A stretch of DNA of 64,000 nt from Actinoplanes sp. L3-i22 (GCF_019704555.1 NZ_AP024745.1:289001-353000), one strand, 5' to 3'; numbered from the stretch's first letter, positions 1-7,985 are shown. The notes: generated by a model not told the origin, from the letters alone. Program-made: numbers and translations.

Positions 1-553
1 CGAGCTCGACGACGTTCGCGCGGGCACGATCACCGACCCGGTCCTGCAGGGTGCCCTGCGGGTCGCCGAGGGGCTCGGCGGCCTGGTCGACCTCTGGCCT
101 CGCGCCCCCCGCCAGGTCCTGGCCAAGCTGCACGTGCTGGCCGCCCGTGGCGTCGTGCACACCGATCACCTCGGCCGGCTCACCGGCGGCGCCGAGCGGA
201 TCGACGCGCTCGCCGCCCTGGTCGCCGGCAACGAGGAGACCCCGCCGCTGCTGCTCGCCGCGATCGTGCACGCCGAGCTGATCACGCTGCGGCCGTTCGA
301 GGGGCCGGCCGGCGTGGTCGCCCGGGCCGCCGCCCGCCTCACCCTGATCGGCCGCGGGTTCGACCCGCGCGGGCTGGTCATGGTCGAGGTCGGCCACCTG
401 TCCCGGGAGCCGGAATACGTCGGCTCGGCCGGCGCCTACGCCACCGGCACCCCCGACGGCCTGCGGTCCTGGCTGCGGCACTACGCGGCGGCGGTCACCG
501 CCGGCGCCGAGGAGATCGCCACAATTGGTGACGCGGTGTTGGCAACCGTCTGA
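1..553 (+). CDS. Fic-like family protein, 3' part only
   Basis: The reading frame is open from the first bases of the window and stops at 551-553, so the N-terminus lies outside. About 183 residues are visible. A segment reading ITLRPFEGPAGVVARAAARL resembles the Fic/DOC core HPFxxGNGR, but His is Arg and the GNGR part is GPAGVVAR, so AMP-transfer activity is doubtful. Similar actinobacterial proteins beside HAD-IB and Tad genes are often labelled oxidoreductase. The neighbourhood suggests a conserved housekeeping protein of unknown reaction. The family placement is moderately sure and the function is unknown. Confidence 0.6.
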   Translation, partial: ELDDVRAGTITDPVLQGALRVAEGLGGLVDLWPRAPRQVLAKLHVLAARGVVHTDHLGRLTGGAERIDALAALVAGNEETPPLLLAAIVHAELITLRPFEGPAGVVARAAARLTLIGRGFDPRGLVMVEVGHLSREPEYVGSAGAYATGTPDGLRSWLRHYAAAVTAGAEEIATIGDAVLATV

Positions 554-586
554 CCCGAGATCATCCGGCCGTCGCATAATTTTTGG

Positions 587-1066
587 GTGGCTGACAACTG
601 GGTGCGCCTGTATGAGCCCGGATCCGGACGCTGGCTGGTCATCGCCTGGGAAGCGTGCGCGCTCGCCCTGCTGAGTTGGGCGACGGTCCGGCAGTTCGAC
701 CTGATGGGGCACGGTGTGCGCGTCGTCGCGTGCCTGCTCGCCGCGGTCTGGGTGGTCGGCGCGTGGCGGATCCTGCAGCTCGGCGTCTACGTCAGCCCGG
801 ACGGCGTGCTCATCCGCGGCCTGCTGCGCTCCCGGGCGATGCGCTGGCGGGAGATCACCGGTGTGCGGTTGCACCGCGCCACACACCGGCTCGGCCCGTT
901 CGAGATCCCGGCCGGCAACACCGTGCTGCTGGACCGGCAGAACGGCGAGACGGTCAACACCGAGTTGTGGGAGCAGGGCGTCGACTTCCACTCCCGACCC
1001 AAGGTCTTCCGCGCGGTCTACCAGGAGATTCGCAACCGCCACCGCCGGGCCGCCACGGGAAATTGA
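587..1066 (+). CDS. PH domain-containing membrane protein
   Basis: A 159-residue protein starting at GTG 587, 33 bases after the preceding stop. Residues about 20-65 form two hydrophobic helices (ALALLSWATV and VVACLLAAVWVVGAW). A compact beta-rich domain follows, with GVYVSPDGVLIRGLLRSRAMRWREITGV, here split as LGVYVSPDGVLIRG and MRWREITGV, which is the usual pattern of bacterial PH (bPH/YdbS-like) domains. Such proteins sit in the membrane with the PH fold on the cytoplasmic face. The exact role is not known. It is likely co-transcribed with the upstream gene, and a hairpin follows its stop. Confidence 0.75.
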   Translation: MADNWVRLYEPGSGRWLVIAWEACALALLSWATVRQFDLMGHGVRVVACLLAAVWVVGAWRILQLGVYVSPDGVLIRGLLRSRAMRWREITGVRLHRATHRLGPFEIPAGNTVLLDRQNGETVNTELWEQGVDFHSRPKVFRAVYQEIRNRHRRAATGN

Positions 1067-1085
1067 GAGCGCGGGAAAATTAAGA

Positions 1086-1112
1086 GCCGGCGTCCCTCGC
1101 GGGGGCGCCGGC
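1086..1112 (+). terminator. GC-rich hairpin after the PH-domain gene
   Basis: A 7-base perfect stem (GCCGGCG / CGCCGGC) with a 13-base loop lies 20 bases after the stop of the PH-domain gene. There is no clear U-run, as is common in actinomycetes. It is probably an intrinsic terminator or 3' stabiliser. Confidence 0.55.
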
Positions 1113-1477
1113 TTCGCGCGTCCGGACCGGGTTATCAAGCGTGCACCTGGGTCGCTGTCGACAGTCCTGGAGCCTGGTGGCGATGATCCCCGTGAAGGCG
1201 GAAGCACCACCTGCGGCTGAGGTCCCGTCGCAACGTGCCTGCCGTGGCTGATCGCGCGTGGGTTCCCGGTGGCCGTGCACGGGGCTCGAACTTCCGGTCA
1301 ACCCGGATCCTCGTTGCCTCCGCGTCTCCTTTTCTACGCCGCTCCCGGCATGATCGCCAGCTTTCAGCGGGGCAAACCTGGCGTACCGCAATTACTCAGA
1401 CCAATGCCATCTGCCCTGGTCATTGCGTTCCGGCCGTTGCATCGCGCCGTAGCACCAGGGCAAATGCAAGATCTTTA
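1113..1477. other. Intergenic stretch without a recognisable gene
   Basis: No frame here has coding character, and the short open frames lack ribosome-binding sites and family motifs. The stretch separates two convergent genes and leads into the dispersed repeat at 1478. Confidence 0.5.
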
Positions 1478-1610
1478 TTGCCTCGGCTGCGGCCAATAAC
1501 TGATCGTCGCTCCCGCGGGGACCCTTCCGGGCTTCGCAGGGCGCTGGCGCGCCCAGAACGCAAAGCCCTCCAGGGCGACGTCCGAGGGTGGTTGCGGTTT
1601 CAAAGGACCC
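1478..1610 (+). repeat. Dispersed non-coding repeat, copy 1
   Basis: First of three copies of a conserved intergenic element; the others are 12849-13014 (reverse) and 28467-28634. All begin TTGCCTCGG after a T-rich run and contain TCGTCGCTCCCGCGGGGACC, then a CAGGGCG block, then a GCCCT-CAGGGCGA inverted segment, ending near AAAGGACCC. Copy 1 has small insertions relative to the others that break every reading frame, so it is not a conserved protein. It lies between convergent genes. Confidence 0.85.
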
Positions 1611-1700
1611 GAAACCCCGGTGACCGGCCCACCCCCACTCCGGTGATCAACTCGCCGTGATGGTCGTCGAGGCTTACCCCAAGATCCGACCCCGCGGGAG

Positions 1701-1726
1701 TTGTCCACACCGATGGTCTGTCCACA
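1701..1726 (+). promoter_or_regulatory. Pair of DnaA-box-like sequences
   Basis: TTGTCCACA at 1701-1709 matches the actinobacterial DnaA box exactly, and CTGTCCACA at 1718-1726 matches with one change. Both face the same way, 17 bases apart. A similar pair is at 3450-3476. Binding is inferred from sequence only. Confidence 0.45.
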
Positions 1727-1862
1727 GGCCACCCGCACGATCTTGGCGAATCGAGCCACAATTACGGCAGAGGCGGTGGCCCCCCTTGGGAAGGGCGGGT
1801 CCTGCTCTTGGGGCGTTTTATGGCGTACCCGAGCAGGGGTTGATCTTCGGTGGGGTTGATCT

Positions 1863-2687
1863 TCAGGCGATGGCGGCGCGGGCTCGGCGGTGGCGGCCGT
1901 AGAGGGCGAAGCCGATGGCGACGCCGACGCCGACGCCCAGGGCGGCGGCGGTGATCGGGACGGCCGGGCGGTCGCGGAGGCGTTTGCCGAGGGCGATCGG
2001 GTGGCGGAACTCCAGGACGGGCCAGCGGCGGTCGACGGCGACGCGGCGCAGGGCGCGGTCCGGGTTGACGACGCTGGGGTGGCCGACCGCCTCGAGCATG
2101 GGCAGGTCGCTGCTGGAGTCCGAGTAGGCGAAGCACTGGCTCAGGTCGTAGCCGCGGGTGGCGGCCAGCTCGCGGATGCCGACGACCTTGGCCGGGCCGG
2201 CCGCGTAGAACTCGACCTGGCCGCTGTACCGCCCGTCGACGATCGCCATCCGGGTGGCGATCACGTCGCGGATGCCCAGCAGCGCGCCGATCGGCCGGAC
2301 CATCTCGTCGCCGGAGGCGGAGACCAGCACCACATCGCGGCCGGCCGCCTGGTGCTCGGCGATCAGCGCGGCGGCCTCGGCGTAGACATAGGGATTGATC
2401 AGCTCGTTGAGCGTCTCGGCGACGATCTGCTGCACCTGCTCGACCCGCCAGCCCTTGCAGAGGGCGGCCAGGTAGTCGCGGGTGCGGGCCATGGCCTGCT
2501 CGTCGGTGCCGCCGCCGAGCCGGAACATCAGCTGGGCATAGGCGGATTTCACCACGTCACGCCGACTGATCAGGCCATCGCGATAGAACGGCCGCCCGAA
2601 GGCCAGTGCGCTGGACTTCGCGATGACGGTCTTGTCTAGGTCGAAAAACGCGGCGCTGGGGCCCACGGGCCGAAAGTGTAGCCGCAA
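1863..2687 (-). CDS. HAD-IB family phosphatase with C-terminal membrane anchor
   Basis: A 274-residue protein of the SerB-like HAD subfamily IB. Motif I is FFDLDKTVIAKSS at residues about 14-26, motif II is VLVSAS near 120, and the acidic motif is AYSDSSSDLPML near 190. The last 35 residues carry a hydrophobic helix (AAALGVGVGVAIGFALYG) followed by Arg-rich residues, suggesting a membrane anchor. Substrates are probably small phosphate esters, but which one is unknown. This type of gene is often found beside ssd/tad genes in actinomycetes, as here. It is convergent with the PH-domain gene. Confidence 0.85.
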   Translation of the reverse strand: MRLHFRPVGPSAAFFDLDKTVIAKSSALAFGRPFYRDGLISRRDVVKSAYAQLMFRLGGGTDEQAMARTRDYLAALCKGWRVEQVQQIVAETLNELINPYVYAEAAALIAEHQAAGRDVVLVSASGDEMVRPIGALLGIRDVIATRMAIVDGRYSGQVEFYAAGPAKVVGIRELAATRGYDLSQCFAYSDSSSDLPMLEAVGHPSVVNPDRALRRVAVDRRWPVLEFRHPIALGKRLRDRPAVPITAAALGVGVGVAIGFALYGRHRRARAAIA

Positions 2688-2900
2688 GGGGCACGGGCGC
2701 GAGTACCCGATTGCCGTGACGCGCTGTGAAAACGGTCAGACGGGCAGAGACCTTGCACCGAGTTACATTCGGTACTCGACTGCTGCCTCAGTCTGAGGCA
2801 GACTTGTGTTTGCGAGCGGGAAGAGTGTTGTTACCGTCGCGTCCCGTAGACCTTGATGATATGGCGCTCGGTGGCCGCGCCCCCCGCGGCTTCCCGAGTT

Positions 2901-2930
2901 GATTCGGCTCGACCCCCCCGGAGCCGAATC
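2901..2930. terminator. Hairpin, 10-base stem
   Basis: GATTCGGCTC and GAGCCGAATC form a perfect 10-base stem with a 10-base loop. It is the outer of two consecutive hairpins downstream of the minus-strand STAS gene. Confidence 0.6.
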
Positions 2931-2935
2931 CCAGG

Positions 2936-2965
2936 ACGACCCCCGTCTCCCCCGGCGGGGGTCGT
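2936..2965 (-). terminator. Hairpin terminator of the STAS gene
   Basis: ACGACCCCCG and CGGGGGTCGT form a perfect 10-base stem with a 10-base loop, ending 6 bases from the stop of the STAS gene. It forms a tandem terminator with the hairpin at 2901-2930. Confidence 0.65.
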
Positions 2966-2970
2966 TCCCT

Positions 2971-3348
2971 TCAGGTCCCGGTTGCCGCTCCGTTGGCGTC
3001 CTTCAGGAGCGCCTCGTCGCCGCTCTCCAGCATCTCGGTGAGCCCGAAGAACTCGCTCAGCCCGGTCACCGTGAGGACACGGCGGAACGTCGGGCTGGGG
3101 TTGATCACCAGATAGCGAACGTTGCTCTCCGTGGCCGCGCGATAACCCTCGATGAGTGCGCCGAGCCCGGTCGAGTCGATGAAGGTCGCGTCGCGGAGAT
3201 CCACGTGGACGGTCGGCGGCGACCAGTCGGCGATGGCATCGCGAATGGCCTCGGCCACCTCGTCGGAGTTGGAGAAGTCGATCTCCCCGACCACCGTGAC
3301 CGTGACCGCGCCGTCATCCGCCAGCGTGGTCCGGATCGAGTTATCCAT
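2971..3348 (-). CDS. STAS-domain anti-sigma factor antagonist
   Basis: A 125-residue single-domain protein of the SpoIIAA/RsbV type. The core DLRDATFIDSTGLGALIEGY carries the Ser (FIDSTGLG, residue near 60) that is phosphorylated by a partner RsbW-type kinase in this family. The frame is open further upstream, but ATG 3348 has a GGGG ribosome-binding site and gives the normal family length. No kinase gene is adjacent, so its partner is elsewhere or is the anti-sigma protein at 12212. Two hairpins follow it. It is divergent from ssd. Confidence 0.85.
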   Translation of the reverse strand: MDNSIRTTLADDGAVTVTVVGEIDFSNSDEVAEAIRDAIADWSPPTVHVDLRDATFIDSTGLGALIEGYRAATESNVRYLVINPSPTFRRVLTVTGLSEFFGLTEMLESGDEALLKDANGAATGT

Positions 3349-3449
3349 GCCAGCCCCATCGGTCCGTGTCGGCACAACATACCCAACTAGGGCCGCTCCA
3401 TACGTCGGTGGCCGGTTCCGGCATAACAGATCCGGCGGCCCCTCGGCGG

Positions 3450-3476
3450 TTGTCCACAGCGTCGAAGTTATCCACA
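3450..3476 (+). promoter_or_regulatory. Pair of DnaA-box-like sequences before ssd
   Basis: TTGTCCACA (3450-3458) and TTATCCACA (3468-3476) lie in direct orientation, 18 bases apart, in the divergent region between the STAS gene and ssd. Both match DnaA box consensus forms. They could couple either promoter to replication. This is inference from sequence. Confidence 0.5.
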
Positions 3477-3560
3477 GCTCGCGAGCCCGCCGATTGCCGG
3501 GGCATGCGCCGGGCCGGGAGGTTGGGCGGGCCCAATCGTGCGCATCCATGGGAGACCGCG

Positions 3561-4631
3561 ATGCCCCTGCCGTCCCGCCCCCTTCTGGTCACCTCCGACG
3601 CCGACCTGCTCGACGACCTGCTGCGGCTGGCCGCGGTGGCCGGCAGCGAGGTCGACGTGGCGCCCGATCCGGCCGCCGCCCGGCCCCGGTTCCCGACCGC
3701 CTCGGTCGCGCTGATCGGCGCGGACCAGGCCGCCGCCTGCGTCCGGGCCCGCCTGCCGCGCCGGCCCCGGGTGATCGTCGTGGCCCGCGGCGCGCCACCC
3801 GACGAGGTCTGGTCCACCGCCGAGCCGCTCGGCGCCGACAACATCGCGGTGCTTCCGCAGGCCGAGGCCTGGCTGATCGAGCAGTTCGCCACCCGGCCCC
3901 GCCCGCCGGTCATCTCCCGCACCCTCGCGGTGATCGGCGGTCGCGGCGGGGCCGGGGCGAGCATCCTGGCCGCCGGTCTCGCCGCGATGTCCGTCGACGC
4001 GGGCCACCGGACCCTGCTGATCGACGCCGACCCGCTCGGCGGCGGCCTCGACCTGGTCCTCGGGCTGGAGCAGGCGGGCGGCCTGCGCTGGCCCGGGCTG
4101 GCCGGCGCCGGTGGGCGGGTCGACCCGCCCACCCTGCTCAGCGCCCTGCCCAGCCGCGGCGACCTGGTGCTGCTCTCCTTCGACCGCAAGGAGCTCGGCG
4201 GCGTGCCGGTCGAGGCGATGGCGGCCACCCTGGACGCCGCCCAGCGCGGCCGTGACGTGATCGTCGCCGACCTGCCCCGCCAGGTCGACGACGCCGCGGT
4301 GCTCGCCCTGCAGGCCGCCACCCGGACGCTGCTGGTGGTCCCGGCCGAGCTGCGGGCCACCGCGGCCGCGGCGCGCACACTCGCCCAGATCCGGCCGCAC
4401 TGCGACGAGATCGGGGTGGTCGTCCGCGGCCCGGCGCCCGGAAAGCTGCAGCCACGGCAGATCGCTCAGGCGCTCGGGCTGCCGCTGGCCGGCGCGTTGC
4501 GTCCGGAGCCGGCGATGTGTCAGGCCCTCGAGCGCGGCACGCCGCCGACCGAGGGCGGCCGAGGGCACCTCGCCGACCTGTGTAAACGGCTGATCGACGA
4601 GCTGATGAGCGCCCCGGCGGTGCCGGCATGA
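3561..4631 (+). CDS. ssd: Septum site-determining protein Ssd (CpaE-like, MinD superfamily)
   Basis: A 355-residue protein. Residues 1-110 form a receiver-like N-terminal domain without clear phosphorylation residues. The rest is a MinD/ParA-type ATPase fold. The P-loop reads GGRGGAGASILAAGLA near residue 128 and lacks the lysines of a standard deviant Walker motif, as in CpaE/Ssd relatives, so hydrolysis is uncertain. LLIDADPLGGGLD is the Asp-containing switch. ATG 3561 has a GGGAGA site; the frame is open upstream. The stop overlaps the tadA start in ATGA. CpaE proteins position Tad pilus machinery, and the mycobacterial homologue affects septation. Confidence 0.88.
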   Translation: MPLPSRPLLVTSDADLLDDLLRLAAVAGSEVDVAPDPAAARPRFPTASVALIGADQAAACVRARLPRRPRVIVVARGAPPDEVWSTAEPLGADNIAVLPQAEAWLIEQFATRPRPPVISRTLAVIGGRGGAGASILAAGLAAMSVDAGHRTLLIDADPLGGGLDLVLGLEQAGGLRWPGLAGAGGRVDPPTLLSALPSRGDLVLLSFDRKELGGVPVEAMAATLDAAQRGRDVIVADLPRQVDDAAVLALQAATRTLLVVPAELRATAAAARTLAQIRPHCDEIGVVVRGPAPGKLQPRQIAQALGLPLAGALRPEPAMCQALERGTPPTEGGRGHLADLCKRLIDELMSAPAVPA

Positions 4632-5782
4632 GCGTGGCGGATCGGGTGCGACGGCAGTTCGCGTACGACGGGGTCGAGGCGACCCCGGCCGCCGTGGTGA
4701 GCGCGGTGCGCAGTGAGGTGCTCGGCGACCGGGCCGTGCTGCGCCTCGCCGACCGGGTGCGCGACGAGCTGATCGGGGCGGGGCCGCTGGCGCCGCTGCT
4801 CGCCGACCAGTCGGTGACCGACGTGCTGGTCAACGGGGTCCAGGTGTGGGTGGATCGCGGGGCCGGGCTACAACGGGCGGCGGTCCGGCTCGGCGAGGCG
4901 GAGGACGTCCGCCGGCTGGCGCAGCGGCTCGTCGCGGCGTGCGGACGGCGGCTCGACGACGGGCAGCCGTATGCGGACGCCCGCCTGCCGGACGGGACCC
5001 GGCTGCACGCGGTGCTGCCGCCGGTGGCGACCCAGGGGCCGTACCTGTCGCTCCGGACCTTCCGGCAGCGGCCGTTCAGCCTCGGGGACCTGGTCACGCA
5101 CGGGACGGTGCCGGGGCCGGTGGCGCCGGTGCTGGAGGCGATCGTGGCGGCGCGGTTGGCGTACCTGGTCACCGGCGGCACCGGCAGTGGCAAGACCACG
5201 CTGCTGGCGACCCTGCTCGGACTGGTGCCACCGACCGAGCGGATCGTGCTGGTCGAGGACGCCGCCGAGCTGCGCCCGGTGCATCCGCACGTGGTCGCGC
5301 TGCAGGCACGGACCGCGAACGTGGAGGGCGCCGGCGTGGTCGGACTGACCGATCTGGTCCGGCAGGCGCTCCGGATGCGGCCCGACCGGCTCGTCGTCGG
5401 CGAGTGCCGGGGCGCGGAGATCGTCGACCTGCTCGGCGCGCTCAACACCGGGCACGACGGCGGCGCCGGGACCCTGCACGCCAACGCGCCCGGCGACGTG
5501 CCGGCCCGGCTGGAGGCGCTCGGGATGCTCGGCGGGCTGCCCCGGGCGGCGCTGCACGCGCAGGTGCTGGCGGCGCTGCAGGTGGTGCTCCAGGTCCGGC
5601 GGACCGCGAGCGGGCGGGTGCTGGAGTCGATCAGCCTGCTCGTGCCGTCGGGGGAGTCCCGGCTGACGAGCGTGCTGCCGGCCTGGGACCGGCTCACCGG
5701 CGCCGGGCCAGGAGCCCGGGTGTTGGGCCGGATGCTGCGCGAGCGCGGCGTCGGCGTGCCGCCGGCACTGGGGCCGGCGTGA
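4628..5782 (+). CDS. tadA: TadA/CpaF family secretion ATPase
   Basis: A 384-residue hexameric traffic ATPase of the Tad pilus system. It has an N-terminal all-beta/alpha region, a Walker A GGTGSGKTT near residue 184, a Walker B with RPDRLVVGECRGAE near 255 and a HANAPGDVPARLEAL segment near 285. These are all hallmarks of the CpaF/TadA family. It powers assembly of the pilin encoded downstream through the TadB/TadC membrane platform. It is translationally coupled to ssd (4-base overlap) and to tadB (GTGA overlap at 5779). Confidence 0.93.
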   Translation: MSVADRVRRQFAYDGVEATPAAVVSAVRSEVLGDRAVLRLADRVRDELIGAGPLAPLLADQSVTDVLVNGVQVWVDRGAGLQRAAVRLGEAEDVRRLAQRLVAACGRRLDDGQPYADARLPDGTRLHAVLPPVATQGPYLSLRTFRQRPFSLGDLVTHGTVPGPVAPVLEAIVAARLAYLVTGGTGSGKTTLLATLLGLVPPTERIVLVEDAAELRPVHPHVVALQARTANVEGAGVVGLTDLVRQALRMRPDRLVVGECRGAEIVDLLGALNTGHDGGAGTLHANAPGDVPARLEALGMLGGLPRAALHAQVLAALQVVLQVRRTASGRVLESISLLVPSGESRLTSVLPAWDRLTGAGPGARVLGRMLRERGVGVPPALGPA

Positions 5783-6513
5783 TCGGGGTGCTGGCCGCGG
5801 GCCTGCTGCTGGGCTGTGTGGCGGTGCTCGCGTGGCCGCGCCCCGGAGTGATGACGCGCCTCGCCGGCGAGCGCCCGGCGTTCCGGCTCGGCGGGCTGCC
5901 GCGGCTGCGGATGCCGGTGACGGCGCTCGGGCGCCGGGGCGTGTTCGGGGTTGCCGGGCTGGCCGCCCTGGTGGGACTGCTGCTGGGCGGGCCGGTGGCG
6001 GCGCTCGTCGGGGCCGTCTACGGCGGGCTCGGGATGGCCGAGGTGGTCCGGCGGGCCGGTCGCAAGCAGGTCGCGGCCCGGCGCTCGGCCGCGCTCGACG
6101 GGCTGTCCGCGCTGGTCGGGGACCTGCGGGCGGGCCTGCCGCCGCTGCTGGTCGCCTCGGGCGGGGCGTTGGACGGGGACCGGCGGCTCGCTCAGCTGTC
6201 CGGTGCGGTGTGGCGGCTCGCCGAGCACACCGGGGCGCCGGCGGCGGATCTGCTCGAACGGATCGAGGCGGACGCCCGCGCCGCGGATCGGTCGGCGGCC
6301 ACGGCGGCCGCCCAGGCAGCCGGGGCTCAGGCGACGGCGTTGCTGCTGGCGGCGTTGCCGCTGGGCGGGATCGGCCTGGGTTACTCGATCGGGGCGGATC
6401 CACTTCAGGTGCTCTTTCGTACGCGGGTGGGGGCGGCCTGTGCGGTCGGGGCACTGCTGTTGCAGTTCGGTGGGCTGCAGTGGGCGCGGCATCTCGTGGA
6501 CGGGGCGCGCTGA
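5779..6513 (+). CDS. tadB: TadB-like type II secretion F-domain membrane protein
   Basis: A 244-residue inner-membrane platform protein. GTG 5779 overlaps the tadA stop. It has N-terminal membrane segments, a pair near residues 55-90 (FGVAGLAALVGLLLGGPVAA), a cytoplasmic F-domain (LDGLSALVGDLRAGLPPLLV) and a C-terminal hydrophobic pair (LLAALPLGGIGLGYSIGA and AVGALLLQFGGLQ). Its order between TadA and TadC and its length fit actinobacterial TadB. It works with TadC as the membrane base on which the pilin is polymerised. Confidence 0.85.
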   Translation: MIGVLAAGLLLGCVAVLAWPRPGVMTRLAGERPAFRLGGLPRLRMPVTALGRRGVFGVAGLAALVGLLLGGPVAALVGAVYGGLGMAEVVRRAGRKQVAARRSAALDGLSALVGDLRAGLPPLLVASGGALDGDRRLAQLSGAVWRLAEHTGAPAADLLERIEADARAADRSAATAAAQAAGAQATALLLAALPLGGIGLGYSIGADPLQVLFRTRVGAACAVGALLLQFGGLQWARHLVDGAR

Positions 6514-6728
6514 TGGGGTCGTCGTGTGGAGCGGCCGCCGTGCTGCGGCCCGGTGGGCCGGTGCGGGTGCCGTTGCGGGAGTGCTGTGTGGCGGCGCTGG
6601 TCGGGGCGCGATCAGCGTCGAGCTCCTGTCCAGTGGCTGATCTGGAGGTGCCGGACGTGGTTCCGCCGACTCCCGTCGGTGCCGCCGCCTCCGGGGCGCG
6701 GGATGCGGAGGTCGAGTCATGGCCGTGA
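6513..6728 (+). CDS. Possible 71-residue coupling ORF between tadB and tadC
   Basis: ATG 6513 overlaps the tadB stop in TGATG and the stop at 6726-6728 overlaps the tadC start by 10 bases, so this frame bridges the two genes. The product is Cys-, Gly- and Ala-rich with no recognised domain. The arrangement would fit a small coupled protein, but it may only be a decayed segment, because in many Tad loci tadB and tadC abut. Low confidence. Confidence 0.3.
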   Translation: MGSSCGAAAVLRPGGPVRVPLRECCVAALVGARSASSSCPVADLEVPDVVPPTPVGAAASGARDAEVESWP

Positions 6729-7453
6729 CCGTGGTTCTCCTGCTGGCGGCCGGGCTGGCGCTGGTGGCGCCCGTGTTGCGCCGGCGGTTGCCCGGGCGAC
6801 GACTGAAACGGATCGGTGTGCCGTCCGAGAACACCGGCACCACCGCGGATCGGCGTCGTGACCGGCGGAAACAGATCCTGATCGCGGTGGTGGCCGGCAT
6901 CGGGGTGGCCGGGTTGATCGGAGGCTGGTGGGGTCTGCCGGTCGGGGTGGCGGCCGGGATCGGGGTGGAGCGGTTCCTGCGTACCCGGGAACCGGCCGAG
7001 GTCCGGGAGGAGCGCAAGGCGACGCTGGCCGACCTGCCGCTCGGCGCGGACCTGCTGGCCGCGGCACTGCGGGCCGGGGCACCGGTGGACCGGGCGGCGG
7101 CCGCGGTGGCCGACGCGCTCGGTGGTCCGCTCGGGGCGCGCATGCAGCGGACCGCGCGGTCACTGCGGCTCGGGGCCGGGCCGGCCGAGGCCTGGGCGCA
7201 CCTGGCCGACGTGGCCGGCGCCGAACGGCTGGCCGCGGCGGCGGTTCGATCCAGTGCCAGCGGGGGCGCGCTCGCGGGGGCGCTCGAACGGCTCGCCGGT
7301 GACCTGCGGGCGGACCGTGCGGTGGCGGTCGAGGCGGCTGCGCAGCGGGCCGGGGTGCTGATCGTGTTGCCGCTCGGGCTCTGCTTCCTGCCCGCCTTTC
7401 TACTTGCCGGCCTGATGCCGGTGCTGGTCGCCGTTCTCGGCGACGTCCTGTGA
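6719..7453 (+). CDS. tadC: TadC-like type II secretion F-domain membrane protein
   Basis: A 244-residue second platform protein of the Tad system. It has an N-terminal helix (VTVVLLLAAGLALVAPVL), a second pair near residues 50-80 (ILIAVVAGIGVAGLIGGWWG), a cytoplasmic F-domain (LADLPLGADLLAAALRAGAP) and a C-terminal pair (LIVLPLGLCFLPAFLLAGLM). ATG 6719 is 206 bases past the tadB start of the small bridging frame. The stop TGA lies inside the first unit of a 32-base tandem array. Confidence 0.87.
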   Translation: MAVTVVLLLAAGLALVAPVLRRRLPGRRLKRIGVPSENTGTTADRRRDRRKQILIAVVAGIGVAGLIGGWWGLPVGVAAGIGVERFLRTREPAEVREERKATLADLPLGADLLAAALRAGAPVDRAAAAVADALGGPLGARMQRTARSLRLGAGPAEAWAHLADVAGAERLAAAAVRSSASGGALAGALERLAGDLRADRAVAVEAAAQRAGVLIVLPLGLCFLPAFLLAGLMPVLVAVLGDVL

Positions 7454-7608
7454 GACCCCAGCGCGGCGTTCGCGTCGTGTTGTGAGACCCCAGCGCGGCG
7501 TCCGCGTCGTGTTGTGAGGCCCGAGCGCGGCGTTCGCGTCGTGTTGTGAGGCCTGAGCGCGGCGTTCGCGTCGCGCTGTGGGGCCGGGAGCGCGGCGTCG
7601 ATGTCGTG
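7449..7608 (+). repeat. Tandem array, five 32-base units, at the tadC stop
   Basis: Units start at 7449, 7481, 7513, 7545 and 7577, each beginning TGTGAG or TGTGGG and sharing an AGCGCGGCGTTCGCGTCGTG core. There are no spacers. The first unit contains the tadC stop codon, so the array probably arose by tandem duplication of the gene tail. The unit length is not a multiple of three. Confidence 0.9.
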
Positions 7609-7799
7609 CTCCTGAGCCTCGGGATGCGGCTCAAACGCTGTGTTCCGAAGCCCCGGGATGCGGCTCAGTGCCGTGTTCCAGGGACCGGATTGCGAGTTTT
7701 TCGCGGCCGGGAACCGGGCTGGGGCATCGGGGTCGATGTCGCGGGCCGGGAGTTGGGTGGGCGCGACGCCGGGTCGCGCCCTGGAACGAGGAGGGTCAC
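7609..7799 (+). repeat. Two degenerate 34-base units and the pilin gene leader
   Basis: GGGATGCGGCTCA recurs at 7621 and 7655, each followed by a TGTTCC segment. It may be a diverged continuation of the preceding array. The remainder to 7799 is non-coding and ends with an AGGAGG ribosome-binding site for the pilin-like gene. Confidence 0.6.
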
Positions 7800-7985
7800 G
7801 TGGAACCAGTCGTCGTAGCGTTTCGGCGCCTACGCATCGCAGCGGCCGACGCCGGGATGAGCACCGCGGAGTACGCGGTGGGCACTTTCGCCGCCGTCGC
7901 GTTCGCGGGCCTCCTGCTCAAGGTAGTGACCAGCCCGGGCGTGCAGACCGCGCTGTCCGCGCTGATCACCAAAGCGCTGAAGTGA
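7800..7985 (+). CDS. DUF4244 family Flp pilin-like peptide
   Basis: A 61-residue peptide from GTG 7800 with a strong AGGAGG site. It has a charged N-terminus (FRRLRIAAADAGMSTAEYAVG) split here as RRLRIAAADAG and MSTAEYAVGTFAAVAFAG, a Glu-Tyr pair five residues into the hydrophobic helix as in type IV and Flp pilins, and a single hydrophobic segment. By position it is the main pilin-like substrate of the TadA/B/C machine. Actinobacterial proteins of this kind are called DUF4244. Cleavage before the hydrophobic part is inferred. Confidence 0.85.
   Translation: MEPVVVAFRRLRIAAADAGMSTAEYAVGTFAAVAFAGLLLKVVTSPGVQTALSALITKALK

Noticed and set aside
1235..1660. Possible gene in the 1.1-1.7 kb gap
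   Set aside because: The frame runs through the dispersed repeat, which is not frame-conserved between copies.
4138..7143. Antisense frame of about 1000 codons over the Tad genes
   Set aside because: Pro/Arg/Ser-rich shadow translation; the opposite strand has clear Tad motifs.
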